Positions 27,602 through 37,480 are shown, counted from the stretch's first letter. The stretch is DNA of 64,000 bases from Clostridia bacterium (GCA_017516965.1 JAFXAP010000010.1:44455-108454), one strand, 5' to 3'. The notes: generated by a model not told the origin, from the letters alone. Numbers and translations: made by a program.

Positions 27602-30238
27602 ATGAATAAAGAACTCGCAAAACAATATGATCCAAAGGACGTTGAAGACCGCATTTATAAAATGTGGCTCGACGGAAAATATTTTCACGCTAAATGTGAA
27701 GAGGAAAAAGAAACCTATACAATAGTTATTCCGCCACCAAACATCACAGGTCAGCTTCATATGGGTCATGCGCTTGATAACACCTTGCAGGACATTCTTA
27801 TTCGTTTTAAGAGAATGCAGGGCTTTGATACGCTTTGGCTTCCAGGTACCGACCACGCGTCTATTGCAACCGAGGCTAAAATTGTTGAAGCAATGAAAAA
27901 AGAGGGCATTACAAAAGATGACCTTGGTCGTGAGGGCTTTTTAGAACGCGCTTGGGAATGGAAGCGTCAGTATGGCGGCAGAATTATCGAACAGCTTAAA
28001 AAGCTTGGTTCTTCTTGCGACTGGGACCGTGAGCGTTTCACACTTGATGAAGGCTGTAATAAAGCCGTGCGCGAAGTGTTTGTAAATTTATATGAAAAAG
28101 GTCTTATCTATCGCGGTGAGCGTATTATTAACTGGTGCCCACACTGTAAGACTTCCATTTCTGATGCTGAGGTTGAATATGAGGAGCAGGCAGGTCATTT
28201 TTGGCATTTGCGCTATCCTTTTGTTGATGGCAGCGGTTATTTGGAACTTGCCACCACACGTCCTGAAACGCTTCTTGGTGATACAGCAGTTGCAGTAAAC
28301 CCCAATGATGAAAGATATAAAGATTTAATAGGTAAAGAACTTGATTTGCCAATTGTTCATCGTAAGATACCGGTTGTTGCTGACGATTATGTTGAAATGG
28401 ATTTTGGTACAGGTGTTGTTAAGATTACACCTGCGCACGACCCTAATGACTTTGAAGTTGGTCTTCGCCATAATCTTCCTGTTATTTGTGTAATGACCGA
28501 TGACGCAAAAATTACCGACGATTATCCCAAATATGCAGGAATGGACCGCTACGAAGCGCGCAAGGCGATTGTTGCTGATCTAGAGGCAGAGGGCGCTTTG
28601 GTTAAGGTAGAGGACTACACTCATAATGTTGGTACCTGTTATCGTTGCGGTACTACCGTTGAACCTGCCGTTTCAAAACAATGGTTTGTAAAGATGAAAC
28701 CTCTTGCAACCCCTGCTATTGATGCAGTTAAAGAGGGCGCAACAAAGTTTGTGCCCCAGCGTTTTGAAAAGGTTTATTTCCACTGGCTTGAGAATATTCG
28801 CGACTGGTGTATTTCTCGTCAGCTTTGGTGGGGTCATCGCATACCTGCTTGGTACTGCGAAGAGTGCGGTGAGATTACCGTATCTCGCGACGATGCAACA
28901 AAATGCGCTCATTGCGGAAGCCAAAAGTTAGTTCAGGACCCTGATACTCTTGATACCTGGTTCTCGTCAGCGCTTTGGCCATTCTCAACACTTGGTTGGC
29001 CGGAGAAAACCGACGATTTAAAACATTACTATCCTACCAATACACTCGTTACCGGTTATGATATTATTCCTTTCTGGGTAATGCGTATGATGTTCTCGGG
29101 AATTGAGCACACAGGTGAAGTTCCATTTAACACTGTGCTTATTCACGGTCTTGTTCGTGATCCACAGGGTAGAAAAATGTCAAAATCTTTGGGCAACGGC
29201 GTAGATCCGCTTGAGGTTATTGATACCTACGGCGCCGATGCGCTGCGCTTCTCACTCGCTACCGGTAACAGCCCGGGTAACGATATGCGCTATATACCCG
29301 AACGTGTTGAGGCAAGTCGTAACTTTGCAAACAAAATCTGGAATGCCGCAAGATTTATTCTTATGAATCTTGACTCTGACAAGGTTTTGCCGGTTGACAT
29401 TGATAAACTTGCGCTTGAAGATAAGTGGATAATTTCAAAATACAATACCTTGGTTCGTGATGTAACCGAAAACCTCGAGCATTTTGAACTTGGATTAGCG
29501 GTGCAAAAACTTTACGACTTTATTTGGGATGTATTCTGCGACTGGTATATTGAAATTTGTAAGTCGCGTTTAAATGGCGAGGATGAAACCGCAAAGAATA
29601 CTGCGCGCAGTGTTTTGGTATATGTGTTTACAAATACATTGGCTCTACTTCATCCGTTTATGCCATTTATCACCGAAGAAATCTGGCAGACAATGCCTCA
29701 CGGTGATGAACAAGCGCTTATGATAACCGAGTGGCCTAAGTTCCGTGAAGAGTTTAACTTTGCATCTGATGAAGCGGAATTTGAAAAGATTATGCTTGTA
29801 ATCAAGGCCATTAGAAATCGCAGAGCCGAAATGAATGTTCCGCCTTCTAAAAAAGCAAAGGTTTGCATTCAGACTGCGTTTGCCGATACATTCAGCACAG
29901 GTACATCATACATTTGCCGCTTGGCTTCAGCTTCTGAAGTAGAAATTGGTGACAATTTTGACACCGAGGGCGCTGTTCGCGTGGTAACCGATGCCGCTAC
30001 AGTTTATATGCCTATGAAGGAACTTGTTGATATTGAGGGCGAAATCGCGCGACTCAACAAGGATTTGCAAAAGGCTATTGTAGATAAAGAATTCTTTGAA
30101 AAGAAACTTAATAATGCGGGCTTTGTTGCGAAAGCACCTGCACAGGTTATTGAACAACAACGCGCAGGTCTTGCAAAAGCGCTTGATAAAATCAAGATGA
30201 TTGAGGATAGTATTAACGAAATCAAAGCTCTTGGTTAA
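27602..30238 (+). CDS. valS: Valyl-tRNA synthetase
   Basis: ValS (878 residues) charges tRNA-Val. It is a class Ia synthetase with the HIGH-type motif in [10 protein letters not shown] (near residue 50) and KMSKSLGN near 525. A large editing domain between them clears mischarged threonine. Cysteine pairs near CYRCG and CEECG...CAHCG form zinc knuckles. The C-terminal 65 residues ([17 protein letters not shown]...) are the tRNA-binding coiled coil. No T-box leader is visible upstream; the gap to the preceding coding frame is only a few bases. Confidence 0.97.
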   Translation: MNKELAKQYDPKDVEDRIYKMWLDGKYFHAKCEEEKETYTIVIPPPNITGQLHMGHALDNTLQDILIRFKRMQGFDTLWLPGTDHASIATEAKIVEAMKKEGITKDDLGREGFLERAWEWKRQYGGRIIEQLKKLGSSCDWDRERFTLDEGCNKAVREVFVNLYEKGLIYRGERIINWCPHCKTSISDAEVEYEEQAGHFWHLRYPFVDGSGYLELATTRPETLLGDTAVAVNPNDERYKDLIGKELDLPIVHRKIPVVADDYVEMDFGTGVVKITPAHDPNDFEVGLRHNLPVICVMTDDAKITDDYPKYAGMDRYEARKAIVADLEAEGALVKVEDYTHNVGTCYRCGTTVEPAVSKQWFVKMKPLATPAIDAVKEGATKFVPQRFEKVYFHWLENIRDWCISRQLWWGHRIPAWYCEECGEITVSRDDATKCAHCGSQKLVQDPDTLDTWFSSALWPFSTLGWPEKTDDLKHYYPTNTLVTGYDIIPFWVMRMMFSGIEHTGEVPFNTVLIHGLVRDPQGRKMSKSLGNGVDPLEVIDTYGADALRFSLATGNSPGNDMRYIPERVEASRNFANKIWNAARFILMNLDSDKVLPVDIDKLALEDKWIISKYNTLVRDVTENLEHFELGLAVQKLYDFIWDVFCDWYIEICKSRLNGEDETAKNTARSVLVYVFTNTLALLHPFMPFITEEIWQTMPHGDEQALMITEWPKFREEFNFASDEAEFEKIMLVIKAIRNRRAEMNVPPSKKAKVCIQTAFADTFSTGTSYICRLASASEVEIGDNFDTEGAVRVVTDAATVYMPMKELVDIEGEIARLNKDLQKAIVDKEFFEKKLNNAGFVAKAPAQVIEQQRAGLAKALDKIKMIEDSINEIKALG

Positions 30239-30250
30239 AACATAAATGAA

Positions 30251-30284
30251 AAAAGAGAGCCGAAGTTTCAAACGGCTCTCTTTT
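30251..30284 (+). terminator. Rho-independent terminator after valS
   Basis: AAAAGAGAGCCG (30251-30262) and CGGCTCTCTTTT (30273-30284) form a perfect stem. The A-rich 5' side makes it potentially bidirectional. Confidence 0.9.
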
Positions 30285-30424
30285 ATATTACAGCAAATGT
30301 ATTTTCGTTATCATAAAAATAAAGTTTTAATATATCTGCTGTATTAAAAAGGATTAATTGCTTAATCCTTGATAGTATTATATGAAGCAATTTTTAAAAT
30401 TTTCAAGTAAAATTTTGGTGTTTT

Positions 30425-31642
30425 ATGAAAATTAATGAAACTTTAAATTATATACACACCCTGGGTAAATTTTCGCACAAAGCGGGAACCCAACGCATAA
30501 CTGCGGTGTGCGAAAAACTAGGTCAACCACAAAATGATTTTAAGGCAATCCACATTGCAGGCACCAACGGCAAAGGTTCGGTTTGTACCTTTGTATCAGC
30601 GGCATTAAAAACAGCAGGTTATAGGGTTGGAACGTTTGTATCACCCTATATTACCGATTTTTGTGAACGAATACAAATTAACGGTGAGCATATCAGCCCT
30701 GACGATTTATGCAGACTGTCACAAAAGGTTATTGATACCGGCGTGTCACTTACCGAGTTTGAGTTTATAACAGCGGTCGGCTTTTTATATTTTAGTGAAA
30801 ATAAAATTGATATTGCTGTGCTTGAAACAGGGCTGGGCGGCAGATTTGACGCAACAAACGTAATACCCAAACCGCTCGTATCAGTAATTACCAAAATTGG
30901 TTTGGATCATACTGCGGTTTTGGGTGATTCGATTGAGTTGATTGCGGCAGAAAAATGCGGAATTATAAAAAATAATTTGGTTGTTACAACAAGCAACCAA
31001 CATCAAAAAGCATTTGAAGTTATAAAAAAGCATTCTTCAAAATTGATAATACCAAACACCGATAATTTAAGAGATGTTAAAGCATCATTTTTAGGGAACA
31101 GTTTTGTTTATAATGATATCTGTTACAAAACTTCGCTTGGCGGTAACTATCAGGTAGAGAATGCCCTTGTCGCAATAGAGACGCTTAAAAACTGTGGTCT
31201 TGATATAAGTGATGATGATATAAAAAAAGGACTCGCGAGCGCATTTATTCCCGCGCGTCTTGAGGTGGTTTGTAAAAATCCAATTATAATAATTGATGGC
31301 GCGCACAATCCCGATGGCGCTAAGGCGCTTTGCGAAGTTGTTAATAAATTTGAAAACGTTACTGCGATAGTTGGCGTTATGCGTGATAAAAATTACGGAG
31401 AGGTACTGTCTTTAATGTTGCCGCTTTGTAAAAACGTAGTCTGTGTAAGCCCTAACGTTCCACGCGCATTGCCTATTGATGAGTTAGCGCGGGTCGCAAA
31501 AAAATATTGCAATAATGTTTTTGTGGCAGATGATTTAAAGTATGCTTTAAATCTCGCGAGGGAGAAGAGTGGTCAAGATCCGATTGCAATTTTTGGTTCG
31601 CTGTACTTGGCAAGTGAAATACGCCCTCTTTTAAGACCTTAA
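30425..31642 (+). CDS. folC: Bifunctional folylpolyglutamate synthase / dihydrofolate synthase
   Basis: FolC (405 residues) adds glutamate to folates. The P-loop HIAGTNGKGSVCTF, the SPYITDFCERIQING substrate loop, ETGLGGRFDATN and the DGAHNPDGAKAL start of the C-terminal ligase domain are all present. The ATG at 30425 has only a weak TTGGTG upstream. The gene lies alone between two terminators. The 140 bases before it are AT-rich and I see no strong promoter. Confidence 0.93.
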   Translation: MKINETLNYIHTLGKFSHKAGTQRITAVCEKLGQPQNDFKAIHIAGTNGKGSVCTFVSAALKTAGYRVGTFVSPYITDFCERIQINGEHISPDDLCRLSQKVIDTGVSLTEFEFITAVGFLYFSENKIDIAVLETGLGGRFDATNVIPKPLVSVITKIGLDHTAVLGDSIELIAAEKCGIIKNNLVVTTSNQHQKAFEVIKKHSSKLIIPNTDNLRDVKASFLGNSFVYNDICYKTSLGGNYQVENALVAIETLKNCGLDISDDDIKKGLASAFIPARLEVVCKNPIIIIDGAHNPDGAKALCEVVNKFENVTAIVGVMRDKNYGEVLSLMLPLCKNVVCVSPNVPRALPIDELARVAKKYCNNVFVADDLKYALNLAREKSGQDPIAIFGSLYLASEIRPLLRP

Positions 31643-31682
31643 ATAATAAAAACTGACAATTTAATATGACAAAATATTTAAT

Positions 31683-31722
31683 GACAAGTCTTTATACTTA
31701 TATAAAGGCTTGTCTTTTTTTT
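31683..31722 (+). terminator. Rho-independent terminator between folC and spoIIAA
   Basis: GACAAGTCTTTATA (31683-31696) pairs with TATAAAGGCTTGTC (31701-31714) with one wobble, and a T8 run follows. Confidence 0.9.
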
Positions 31723-31747
31723 ATTTTTTCTTTAAAGAGGTGTTTTT

Positions 31748-32074
31748 ATGTCAGTAGATATTAGTGTAAACGGCGAGGTTACCACCGCATATTTGTGCGG
31801 TGAAATAGACCATCACTCTGCCGCGGCAATTCGCGCCGAAATAGATAACGCGTCTGAAATTAATATGCCGTCTTTGCTTGTGCTTGATTTTACGCGCGTC
31901 AGTTTTATGGACAGTTCAGGCATTGGTCTTGTTATGGGAAGATATCGTAACCTGTCGCGTCGTGGCGCCAAACTTCATATTACAGGAACATCACCTCAGA
32001 TATACAAGGTGATGCGCTTATCGGGAATAGAAAAACTGTCAACCATTGATGAACCTAAACAAAAGGAGATGTAA
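31748..32074 (+). CDS. spoIIAA: Anti-sigma F factor antagonist SpoIIAA
   Basis: SpoIIAA (108 residues) is a STAS-domain protein. Unphosphorylated, it releases sigma F from SpoIIAB in the forespore. The phosphorylation motif is FMDSSGIGLVMG, with the target serine in DSS. AAAGAGGTG precedes the ATG. It leads the spoIIAA-spoIIAB-sigF operon with 2 bases to spoIIAB. Its presence marks the organism as an endospore former. Confidence 0.95.
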   Translation: MSVDISVNGEVTTAYLCGEIDHHSAAAIRAEIDNASEINMPSLLVLDFTRVSFMDSSGIGLVMGRYRNLSRRGAKLHITGTSPQIYKVMRLSGIEKLSTIDEPKQKEM

Positions 32075-32076
32075 AT

Positions 32077-32520
32077 ATGGAAATTATAAACAAGTTTAGT
32101 ATGAATATATTATCACGCTCAGCAAATGAGGGGTTTGCCCGTGCAACAGTAGCGGCTTTTGCGGCGCAACTTGACCCAACGCTTGAAGAAATAAACGATA
32201 TAAAAACCGCAGTAAGCGAGGCGGTTACAAACTGCATTGTTCACGCATATAAGGAAAGCCTGGGCAAGATTTACATAAGCGGTGAAATAACCGACACCAA
32301 CATAATAAAAATAAAAATTCGTGATAACGGCTGTGGCATTGAAAATATAGAAAAGGCTATGGAACCTCTTTTTACAACTGTTGGCGGTGAACGCGCAGGA
32401 CTTGGGTTTGCTGTTATGCAGTCGTTTATGGACTCCATTCGTGTGCGCTCAAAACTAGGCAGGGGTACTACCGTTTTGCTTACCAAAAAAATAGCGCCCA
32501 GATATACAATCAATGGTTAG
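32077..32520 (+). CDS. spoIIAB: Anti-sigma F factor SpoIIAB
   Basis: SpoIIAB (147 residues) is a GHKL-type serine kinase that binds sigma F and phosphorylates SpoIIAA. The N box is EAVTNCIVHAY, the G1 box RDNGCGIENI and the G2 box GERAGLGFAVM. AAGGAG precedes the ATG. The 3' end overlaps the sigF start by 8 bases, linking production of the inhibitor to that of its target. Confidence 0.95.
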   Translation: MEIINKFSMNILSRSANEGFARATVAAFAAQLDPTLEEINDIKTAVSEAVTNCIVHAYKESLGKIYISGEITDTNIIKIKIRDNGCGIENIEKAMEPLFTTVGGERAGLGFAVMQSFMDSIRVRSKLGRGTTVLLTKKIAPRYTING

Positions 32521-33184
32521 TGAGAAAATACGCGATCAGTTTATCGAAAGTAATTTGCCGCTTGTTCATTCGCTTTGCAAACGCTTTGTTGGCAGGGGAA
32601 TTGAATATGACGACCTTTACCAAGCGGGATGCGTGGGTCTTGTAAAAGCGGCAGACGGTTTTGATGAGGACAGGGGGCTTTGTTTTTCTACCTATGCGGT
32701 GCCCGTTATTTTAGGTGAAATCCGCCGTATGTTTCGTGACGGAGGTGCGGTAAAGGTATCTCGCAGTTTAAAGGAACTATCGCTTAAAGTTGCACGTGTA
32801 AAATCGACGCTGGAGTTAAAACTTTCACGCGAACCAACCGTAAGTGAACTGGCGGCAGAACTTGGTGTTGCTCCCGAAGAGATTGTCGAGGCGCAGTCGG
32901 CAGCGCAACCAACGGTGTCGCTCACCTATGAGAGTGAAGACGGCGTTTGTGAAATAGATATTTCGGTATCAGGCCCCGAGGAATTGTTAACAAACAAACT
33001 ATTGCTTGAACGCGCCTTTAAACATCTTAGTGATACCGAGCAACAAATTATACGTCTCAGGTATTTTGAGTATCTTACCCAAAATGAAACAGCATCTCTG
33101 CTTGGTATGTCTCAGGTTCAGGTGTCGCGCGCTGAAAAGAAAATTCTGTTAAAGCTTCGCTCAGCAATAGGTTCGGTCGCTTGA
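32513..33184 (+). CDS. sigF: RNA polymerase sigma factor F (forespore-specific)
   Basis: SigF (223 residues) directs early forespore transcription. Region 2 shows DLYQAGCVGLVKAADGFD and FSTYAVPVILGEIRRMFRD. Region 4 contains NETASLLGMSQVQVSRAEKKIL, the -35-reading helix-turn-helix. The length fits the SigF/SigB/SigG group, and its position after spoIIAA-spoIIAB identifies it as SigF. The last codons overlap the -35 box of the next promoter. Confidence 0.95.
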   Translation: MVSEKIRDQFIESNLPLVHSLCKRFVGRGIEYDDLYQAGCVGLVKAADGFDEDRGLCFSTYAVPVILGEIRRMFRDGGAVKVSRSLKELSLKVARVKSTLELKLSREPTVSELAAELGVAPEEIVEAQSAAQPTVSLTYESEDGVCEIDISVSGPEELLTNKLLLERAFKHLSDTEQQIIRLRYFEYLTQNETASLLGMSQVQVSRAEKKILLKLRSAIGSVA

Positions 33185-33209
33185 CAAAAAACGGCACAAG
33201 ATATATTAT
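33181..33209 (+). promoter_or_regulatory. Sigma-A promoter of the GT2 gene
   Basis: TTGACA at 33181-33186 overlaps the sigF stop codon; a 17-base spacer leads to TATTAT at 33204-33209. Confidence 0.7.
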
Positions 33210-33260
33210 ATATGTAAATAATTGACTTTTTTTAAAATGTCACATTAAAGGGAGATGCAA

Positions 33261-34214
33261 ATGCAACCTATATTATATATTGTAATACCCTGTTATAATG
33301 AACAAGAGGTTTTGCCGCTTACTGCGCCAATGTTTTCGCAAAAAATTACCGATCTTTATATCGACGGCAAGATAAGTGAGCACAGCCGCGTACTTTTTGT
33401 AAACGACGGCAGTAAAGATGACACCTGGAATATTATAAGCGAACTTTCTCAGATAGATGAGCATTTTTGCGGAATTTCACTCAGTCGCAATCGTGGTCAC
33501 CAAAATGCGCTGTTTGCAGGTCTTATGGAAGCAAAAGATAAATGCGATATCTGCATTTCGGCTGATTGTGACGGGCAGGATGATATTGACGCCATTGATA
33601 AAATGGTTGATGAATACCTTTCAGGCAGCGAGGTGGTTTACGGTGTGCGAAGCGACCGCAAACGCGATAGCGCATTCAAGCGTATGACTGCTCAGTTCTT
33701 TTATAAAATGATGCGCACAATGGGTGCAGATATAGTTTATAACCACGCCGATTACCGATTGCTTTCACGTCGTGCGCTTCAATGCCTTTCAGAATATAAA
33801 GAGGTAAATCTATTCCTGCGTGGGCTTGTGCCAATGATAGGTTTTAAATGCTCTTTTGTTGAATATTCTCGCAAAGAGCGTCTGGCGGGTAAAAGCAAAT
33901 ATCCGTTTAAAAAGATGCTGTCTTTTGCCATAGACGGAATAACCAGCCTTTCGGTAAAGCCGATAAGACTTATCACAAGCTTAGGTTTTATTGTATCTCT
34001 GCTAAGCATAGTTGGTATAAGCTGGTCGGTTATTACAAGATTTATTAACGGACCTACGGCAGGTTGGGCGTCGACTATCAGCATTATGTGTTTTTTGGGT
34101 GGTGTGCAACTGCTGAGCCTCGGTGTTATTGGCGAATATATCGGCAAGATTTATCTTGAGGTAAAGAGCAGACCAAGATATATAATTGAAAAGAAAACAG
34201 AAGAAAAGAAATAA
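33261..34214 (+). CDS. Family 2 glycosyltransferase, polyprenyl-phosphate type
   Basis: A 317-residue membrane glycosyltransferase of the DPM1/GtrB type. It would transfer a sugar from a nucleotide donor to undecaprenyl phosphate. The GT-A domain shows YIVIPCYNEQEVL, NDGSKDDTW, SLSRNRGHQNALFAGL and SADCDGQDDI (the metal-binding Asp). Two C-terminal membrane segments are LITSLGFIVSLLSIVGISW and the stretch around MCFLGGVQLLSLGVIGEYIG. The ATG at 33261 has AAGGGAG 6 bases upstream; the ATG at 33255 abuts that site. It is monocistronic, between a promoter and a terminator. Confidence 0.9.
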   Translation: MQPILYIVIPCYNEQEVLPLTAPMFSQKITDLYIDGKISEHSRVLFVNDGSKDDTWNIISELSQIDEHFCGISLSRNRGHQNALFAGLMEAKDKCDICISADCDGQDDIDAIDKMVDEYLSGSEVVYGVRSDRKRDSAFKRMTAQFFYKMMRTMGADIVYNHADYRLLSRRALQCLSEYKEVNLFLRGLVPMIGFKCSFVEYSRKERLAGKSKYPFKKMLSFAIDGITSLSVKPIRLITSLGFIVSLLSIVGISWSVITRFINGPTAGWASTISIMCFLGGVQLLSLGVIGEYIGKIYLEVKSRPRYIIEKKTEEKK

Positions 34215-34215
34215 A

Positions 34216-34255
34216 TGAAAGCGCTTGCTATGTTGTAGCAGGTGCTTTCATTTTT
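34216..34255 (+). terminator. Rho-independent terminator after the GT2 gene
   Basis: GAAAGCGCTTGCTA (34216-34229) pairs with TAGCAGGTGCTTTC (34235-34248) using two wobble pairs, followed by ATTTTTG. Confidence 0.85.
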
Positions 34256-34321
34256 GCACCCTTTTGCTACCTTAAAAATATACTGTAAAGAGGAAGTAAA
34301 TTATAAAAAGGAGAAAAGGCT

Positions 34322-34504
34322 ATGAATTATATGGACACAAATTACCATGCGCATTACGAAAGTCCGGAACACGAAGTTTTGGCAATGGCTTTTGTTAATG
34401 TTCAAAATATTAACTCTGTATATGATAACGAAACAGGATTTTCAAACGGTACAATTTACCCCTGCCTTAACAAACCATTTATGCCGGGAGGTATGTGCCG
34501 ATGA
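34322..34504 (+). CDS. cotJA: Spore coat associated protein CotJA
   Basis: A 60-residue protein, first of the cotJABC operon made in the mother cell late in sporulation. The C-terminus FSNGTIYPCLNKPFMPGG is the recognisable CotJA motif. AAAAGGAG precedes the ATG. The stop overlaps the cotJB ATG (ATGA). A mother-cell sigma factor should control it, but I cannot identify a convincing sigma E or K promoter in the 65 bases after the upstream terminator. Confidence 0.85.
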   Translation: MNYMDTNYHAHYESPEHEVLAMAFVNVQNINSVYDNETGFSNGTIYPCLNKPFMPGGMCR

Positions 34505-34758
34505 ATGAAAAATGTATGATGAAAAAGAGTATTGACTCGATTTGCTTTTCAATACTTGAAACAGAACTCTTTTTAGATACCCACCCACGCGACCAAAAAG
34601 CGCTTCATATGTTGCGCGAATATCGCCGTCGCAAACGTGAGGCAATAGCCGCTTACGAAGCAAAGTTTGGCAAATATATTGTAACAACCGATGACGTGCC
34701 TGCGAGTGATCGTTGGTGTTGGATAGACTCCCCATGGCCGTGGGAAAGGCAGGTGTAA
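34501..34758 (+). CDS. cotJB: Spore coat protein CotJB
   Basis: CotJB (85 residues) is a small coat protein. FSILETELFLDTHPRDQKAL and the C-terminal W-rich WCWIDSPWPWERQV are typical of the family. The ATG at 34501 has GGGAGG about 10 bases upstream; an in-frame GTG at 34495 lies too close to that site. cotJC follows after 3 bases. Confidence 0.88.
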   Translation: MNEKCMMKKSIDSICFSILETELFLDTHPRDQKALHMLREYRRRKREAIAAYEAKFGKYIVTTDDVPASDRWCWIDSPWPWERQV

Positions 34759-34761
34759 TGT

Positions 34762-35394
34762 ATGTGGAAATATGAAAAGAAACTTCAATACCCTGTAAAC
34801 ATTAAAAACCCAAATCCCAAGTACGCTAAGATAATCATAAGTCAGTACGGCGGCCCCGATGGTGAGCTTGGCGCATCTATGCGTTATCTTACCCAGCGTT
34901 ACGGTATGCCCTATAATGAGGTTAAGGGAATTTTAACCGATGTAGGCACCGAAGAACTCGCCCATTTAGAGATGATATGCGCTATGGTTTATCAGCTAAC
35001 ACGCAACCTGACACCCGAGCAGATTAAGGCATCGGGCTTTGACACTTATTTTGTGGACCATACCGCAAGTGTTTATCCCGTTGCGGCATCAGGACTTCCG
35101 TGGCGCGCTGAGTATATTCAGTCAAAGGGTGACATAATAGCCGACCTTCACGAAGATTTGGGCGCCGAGCAAAAGGCGCGCGTGACCTACGATAACCTCA
35201 TCCGCCTTATCGATGACCCCGATATACTTGACCCGCTCAAGTTCTTACGTCAAAGAGAGATAGTCCATTATCAACGATTTGGTGATGCAAAACATACTCA
35301 TTCAAACAGATTTATATATAAGGTACATAATCAGAAAAAGGGACTGTCGAAGCACGGCAGTCCCTTATGTTTTTACTCATCATCCTTGCTATGA
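34762..35394 (+). CDS. cotJC: CotJC manganese-catalase-like coat protein with C-terminus replaced by mobile-element sequence
   Basis: CotJC is a non-haem manganese catalase relative in the spore coat. Residues 1-176 are normal: YGGPDGELGASMRYL, GTEELAHLEM and EDLGAEQKARVTY hold the dimanganese glutamates and histidines, ending with FLRQREIVHYQRFGDA. Family members then continue with about 15-30 conserved helical residues. Here they are replaced by 34 unrelated ones, KHTHSNRF... onward, encoded by DNA that includes a terminator hairpin and overlaps the tail of a minus-strand gene. The junction near 35288 marks integration of the element. The catalytic core is intact, so activity may survive. 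Confidence 0.85.
   Translation: MWKYEKKLQYPVNIKNPNPKYAKIIISQYGGPDGELGASMRYLTQRYGMPYNEVKGILTDVGTEELAHLEMICAMVYQLTRNLTPEQIKASGFDTYFVDHTASVYPVAASGLPWRAEYIQSKGDIIADLHEDLGAEQKARVTYDNLIRLIDDPDILDPLKFLRQREIVHYQRFGDAKHTHSNRFIYKVHNQKKGLSKHGSPLCFYSSSLL
35333..35366 (-). terminator. Terminator of the first element gene
   Basis: CGGCAGTCCCTT (35355-35366) and AAGGGACTGTCG (35338-35349) form a 12-base stem with one wobble. Read on the minus strand it is followed by T5. It also lies within the altered cotJC tail. Confidence 0.8.
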
Positions 35395-35891
35395 ATAGGA
35401 TTTCCGTTGCAATCTTGGAAATAATGTGTCATAGAGCAAGTCTCGCAGTTTCGTTTATCAGCGGGGATGCCGTATGCACAATACTCCTTGTCAGAATAAT
35501 CAGCACTCTTTTTAATTCCGTCCAAGTTCAGCATATCCTTTGTTGGGTTAATGAGCAAATCATCGTAAATTCTAATTAGATATTTGCAGAATGATTCCAA
35601 AGGACAATACATCTCGTTCGACAACACCAATTGAATGTTCAAAGGTTCTGGGTGTTCACCTTCCTCAAAACAATACATATTCAGTTTGCCATCTGAATAC
35701 TGATAAATGTCCTTTAAGCAGAAAGGTTGATATCCAACACCAATCACATATTCGCCTTTTTCAAGTGCTGATTTAAGTGCTGATTCATCCTTCACACTCA
35801 CCACTTTTCCTGTGCCAAATACAAAATTCTTAAATTCCTGTTCGGTCATCATTGTATCGTCAATACGATACTCTTTTTTAATTTTCTTCAT
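35373..35891 (-). CDS. Hypothetical protein of the element's left end
   Basis: A 172-residue acidic protein of unknown family. It has no membrane segment. The C-terminal 40 residues contain several cysteines (CAYGIPADKRNCETC...DCNG) that could bind metal. The ATG at 35891 is preceded by CAAAGGAGT; longer frames upstream run into the recombinase gene. It is the last gene of the recombinase operon, 68 bases after the large recombinase, and its tail overlaps that of cotJC. Confidence 0.65.
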   Translation of the reverse strand: MKKIKKEYRIDDTMMTEQEFKNFVFGTGKVVSVKDESALKSALEKGEYVIGVGYQPFCLKDIYQYSDGKLNMYCFEEGEHPEPLNIQLVLSNEMYCPLESFCKYLIRIYDDLLINPTKDMLNLDGIKKSADYSDKEYCAYGIPADKRNCETCSMTHYFQDCNGNPIHSKDDE

Positions 35892-35959
35892 TGTTTTATA
35901 ACTCCTTTGTATTAATTTCTGGCAGGCATCCCCGTAGGAGCGAAGATGCCCGCACTGTT

Positions 35960-37480
35960 TTAGATATTCCACACGACTTCGGCAGTACCGTCTTCGTGCA
36001 TATAGATTTTGTCGATGAGAACATTGCATACCGCTTTGCGCTCTTTGAACTTTGCGGTCTTCCACTTCTTGGAGAAGACCACGATGTTGACCATCTCGCT
36101 ATCTGCTTCTTCCAGAATTGCGATTTGCTCAACGATGCTACGATGCTTATTGCCAAGTTCCGCTGAACGAACATTCACCAATGCCATCGTGTCGCTATTT
36201 GCATCATCTGATAACAGCATATCCATAAGTTTGTCCTGCTGCTTCTTAATGGATGCCAACTCATTCTTCAATGCATTGATTTTATTCGTGTTGTCGGTAG
36301 AAATCTTTTTGCGATGCTGTTTCAGGTCTGCAAGTTTTTCGGCAATAAGTTCATATACCATATCTTCCAGACTATCCGCATATACGGGTTTCTTGACACC
36401 TTTACAAGCACGGTTGTGAGTCTTGCCCGTACAAGAAAAATACCTCGTTCTGGTTCCGTCGGATTTTTCAGCACCCTTGGTGCAAGTCATTGTACGGCCG
36501 CAGGACTTGCAGACGATTTTGCCACCAAGCCAACTGGTATTATTGCTCATAGCATTACCGATTTGCTTGTTCTTCGCCAATCGCTTCTGACAAGATAACC
36601 ATGTGCTTGCAGGCACGAGACCTTCGTGCTTCATCACCACCAATTTCATATCAGACATATCATCCGCTTTATGCTTGGTTTTGCCGTATAATTGTGCTCC
36701 GTGAACTCCGTCAAACTCCGAAGGTTCGCTAACAATCTTTGCATTGTTCCGTTTGAAGTAGTCATAAACAGAGTTATCTGCTTGTACATAAATGGGATTC
36801 TGAATGATAGTGGAGAGTTTTGCGGTAGACCAACTACCTTTTAGCGGTTGGATGCCATTGGCATTGAGGTTGTCCATCAGTCTGCGAAGCGATACACCAT
36901 CAACAGCATAGTTCTCAAAGATGTACTTGACCTGTTCTGCTTCTTCGGGGTTCAATGACAGCATTTTGGTCTTAACCTTATCAATTTCAGTTTCTTGGAG
37001 ATTAAAACCATACGGTCTGCGACCTCCCATATAAAACTGCTTTTCCGAACGACTCTCGTATGCCTGGGTAACACGCATAACGATGTTCTTTCGTTCCAGT
37101 TCCGCAAACACCATTAGAATCTGACAAATCGTGCGGCCGAAGTCGGTCGATGTATCGAAACCTTCGGTAGCACTGGAAAACTTGGTGTCATATTCATCCA
37201 AGGTATCAAGGATATCCGTAAAGTCTGATAGAGACCTGCTGATACGGTCTAACTTGTAGACATAGATTTTCGAGATTTTTCCTCTCTCAATTTGTCGCAT
37301 CATCTTCTGGAAATCAACACGATTGGTGTTTGCACCTGTGAAACCCTCGTCGATGAATTCCAGGATTTTTTCCTTTCGCTCATCGGGTTTCAGGCACGAT
37401 TTACAGTATTCAATTTGAGTTTCACAGGAAATAGAGTTTTCTTTCTCGACTGACTGACGAGCATAAATTGCTATTGCCAT
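35960..37480 (-). CDS. Large serine recombinase (site-specific integrase)
   Basis: This 506-residue integrase has the full large-serine-recombinase layout. A resolvase-fold catalytic domain comes first, with the nucleophile in IYARQS (Ser-10) and arginines in YKLDRISRS and ELERKNI. A 'recombinase' domain follows (GYGF-type MGGRRPYGFNL, LRRLMDNLNANGI). A zinc ribbon CKSCGRTMTC...CTGKTHNRAC comes next, and then a coiled coil (about 380-440) that controls directionality. The ATG at 37480 follows GGAGGGG. It shares one base with the stop of the upstream short recombinase (TAATG). Its position next to the cotJC junction makes it the likely enzyme for integration and excision. Confidence 0.93.
   Translation of the reverse strand: MAIAIYARQSVEKENSISCETQIEYCKSCLKPDERKEKILEFIDEGFTGANTNRVDFQKMMRQIERGKISKIYVYKLDRISRSLSDFTDILDTLDEYDTKFSSATEGFDTSTDFGRTICQILMVFAELERKNIVMRVTQAYESRSEKQFYMGGRRPYGFNLQETEIDKVKTKMLSLNPEEAEQVKYIFENYAVDGVSLRRLMDNLNANGIQPLKGSWSTAKLSTIIQNPIYVQADNSVYDYFKRNNAKIVSEPSEFDGVHGAQLYGKTKHKADDMSDMKLVVMKHEGLVPASTWLSCQKRLAKNKQIGNAMSNNTSWLGGKIVCKSCGRTMTCTKGAEKSDGTRTRYFSCTGKTHNRACKGVKKPVYADSLEDMVYELIAEKLADLKQHRKKISTDNTNKINALKNELASIKKQQDKLMDMLLSDDANSDTMALVNVRSAELGNKHRSIVEQIAILEEADSEMVNIVVFSKKWKTAKFKERKAVCNVLIDKIYMHEDGTAEVVWNI

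Noticed and set aside
35288-35373. tRNA gene as integration target
   Set aside because: The left junction lies in cotJC coding sequence and no tRNA cloverleaf was seen there.
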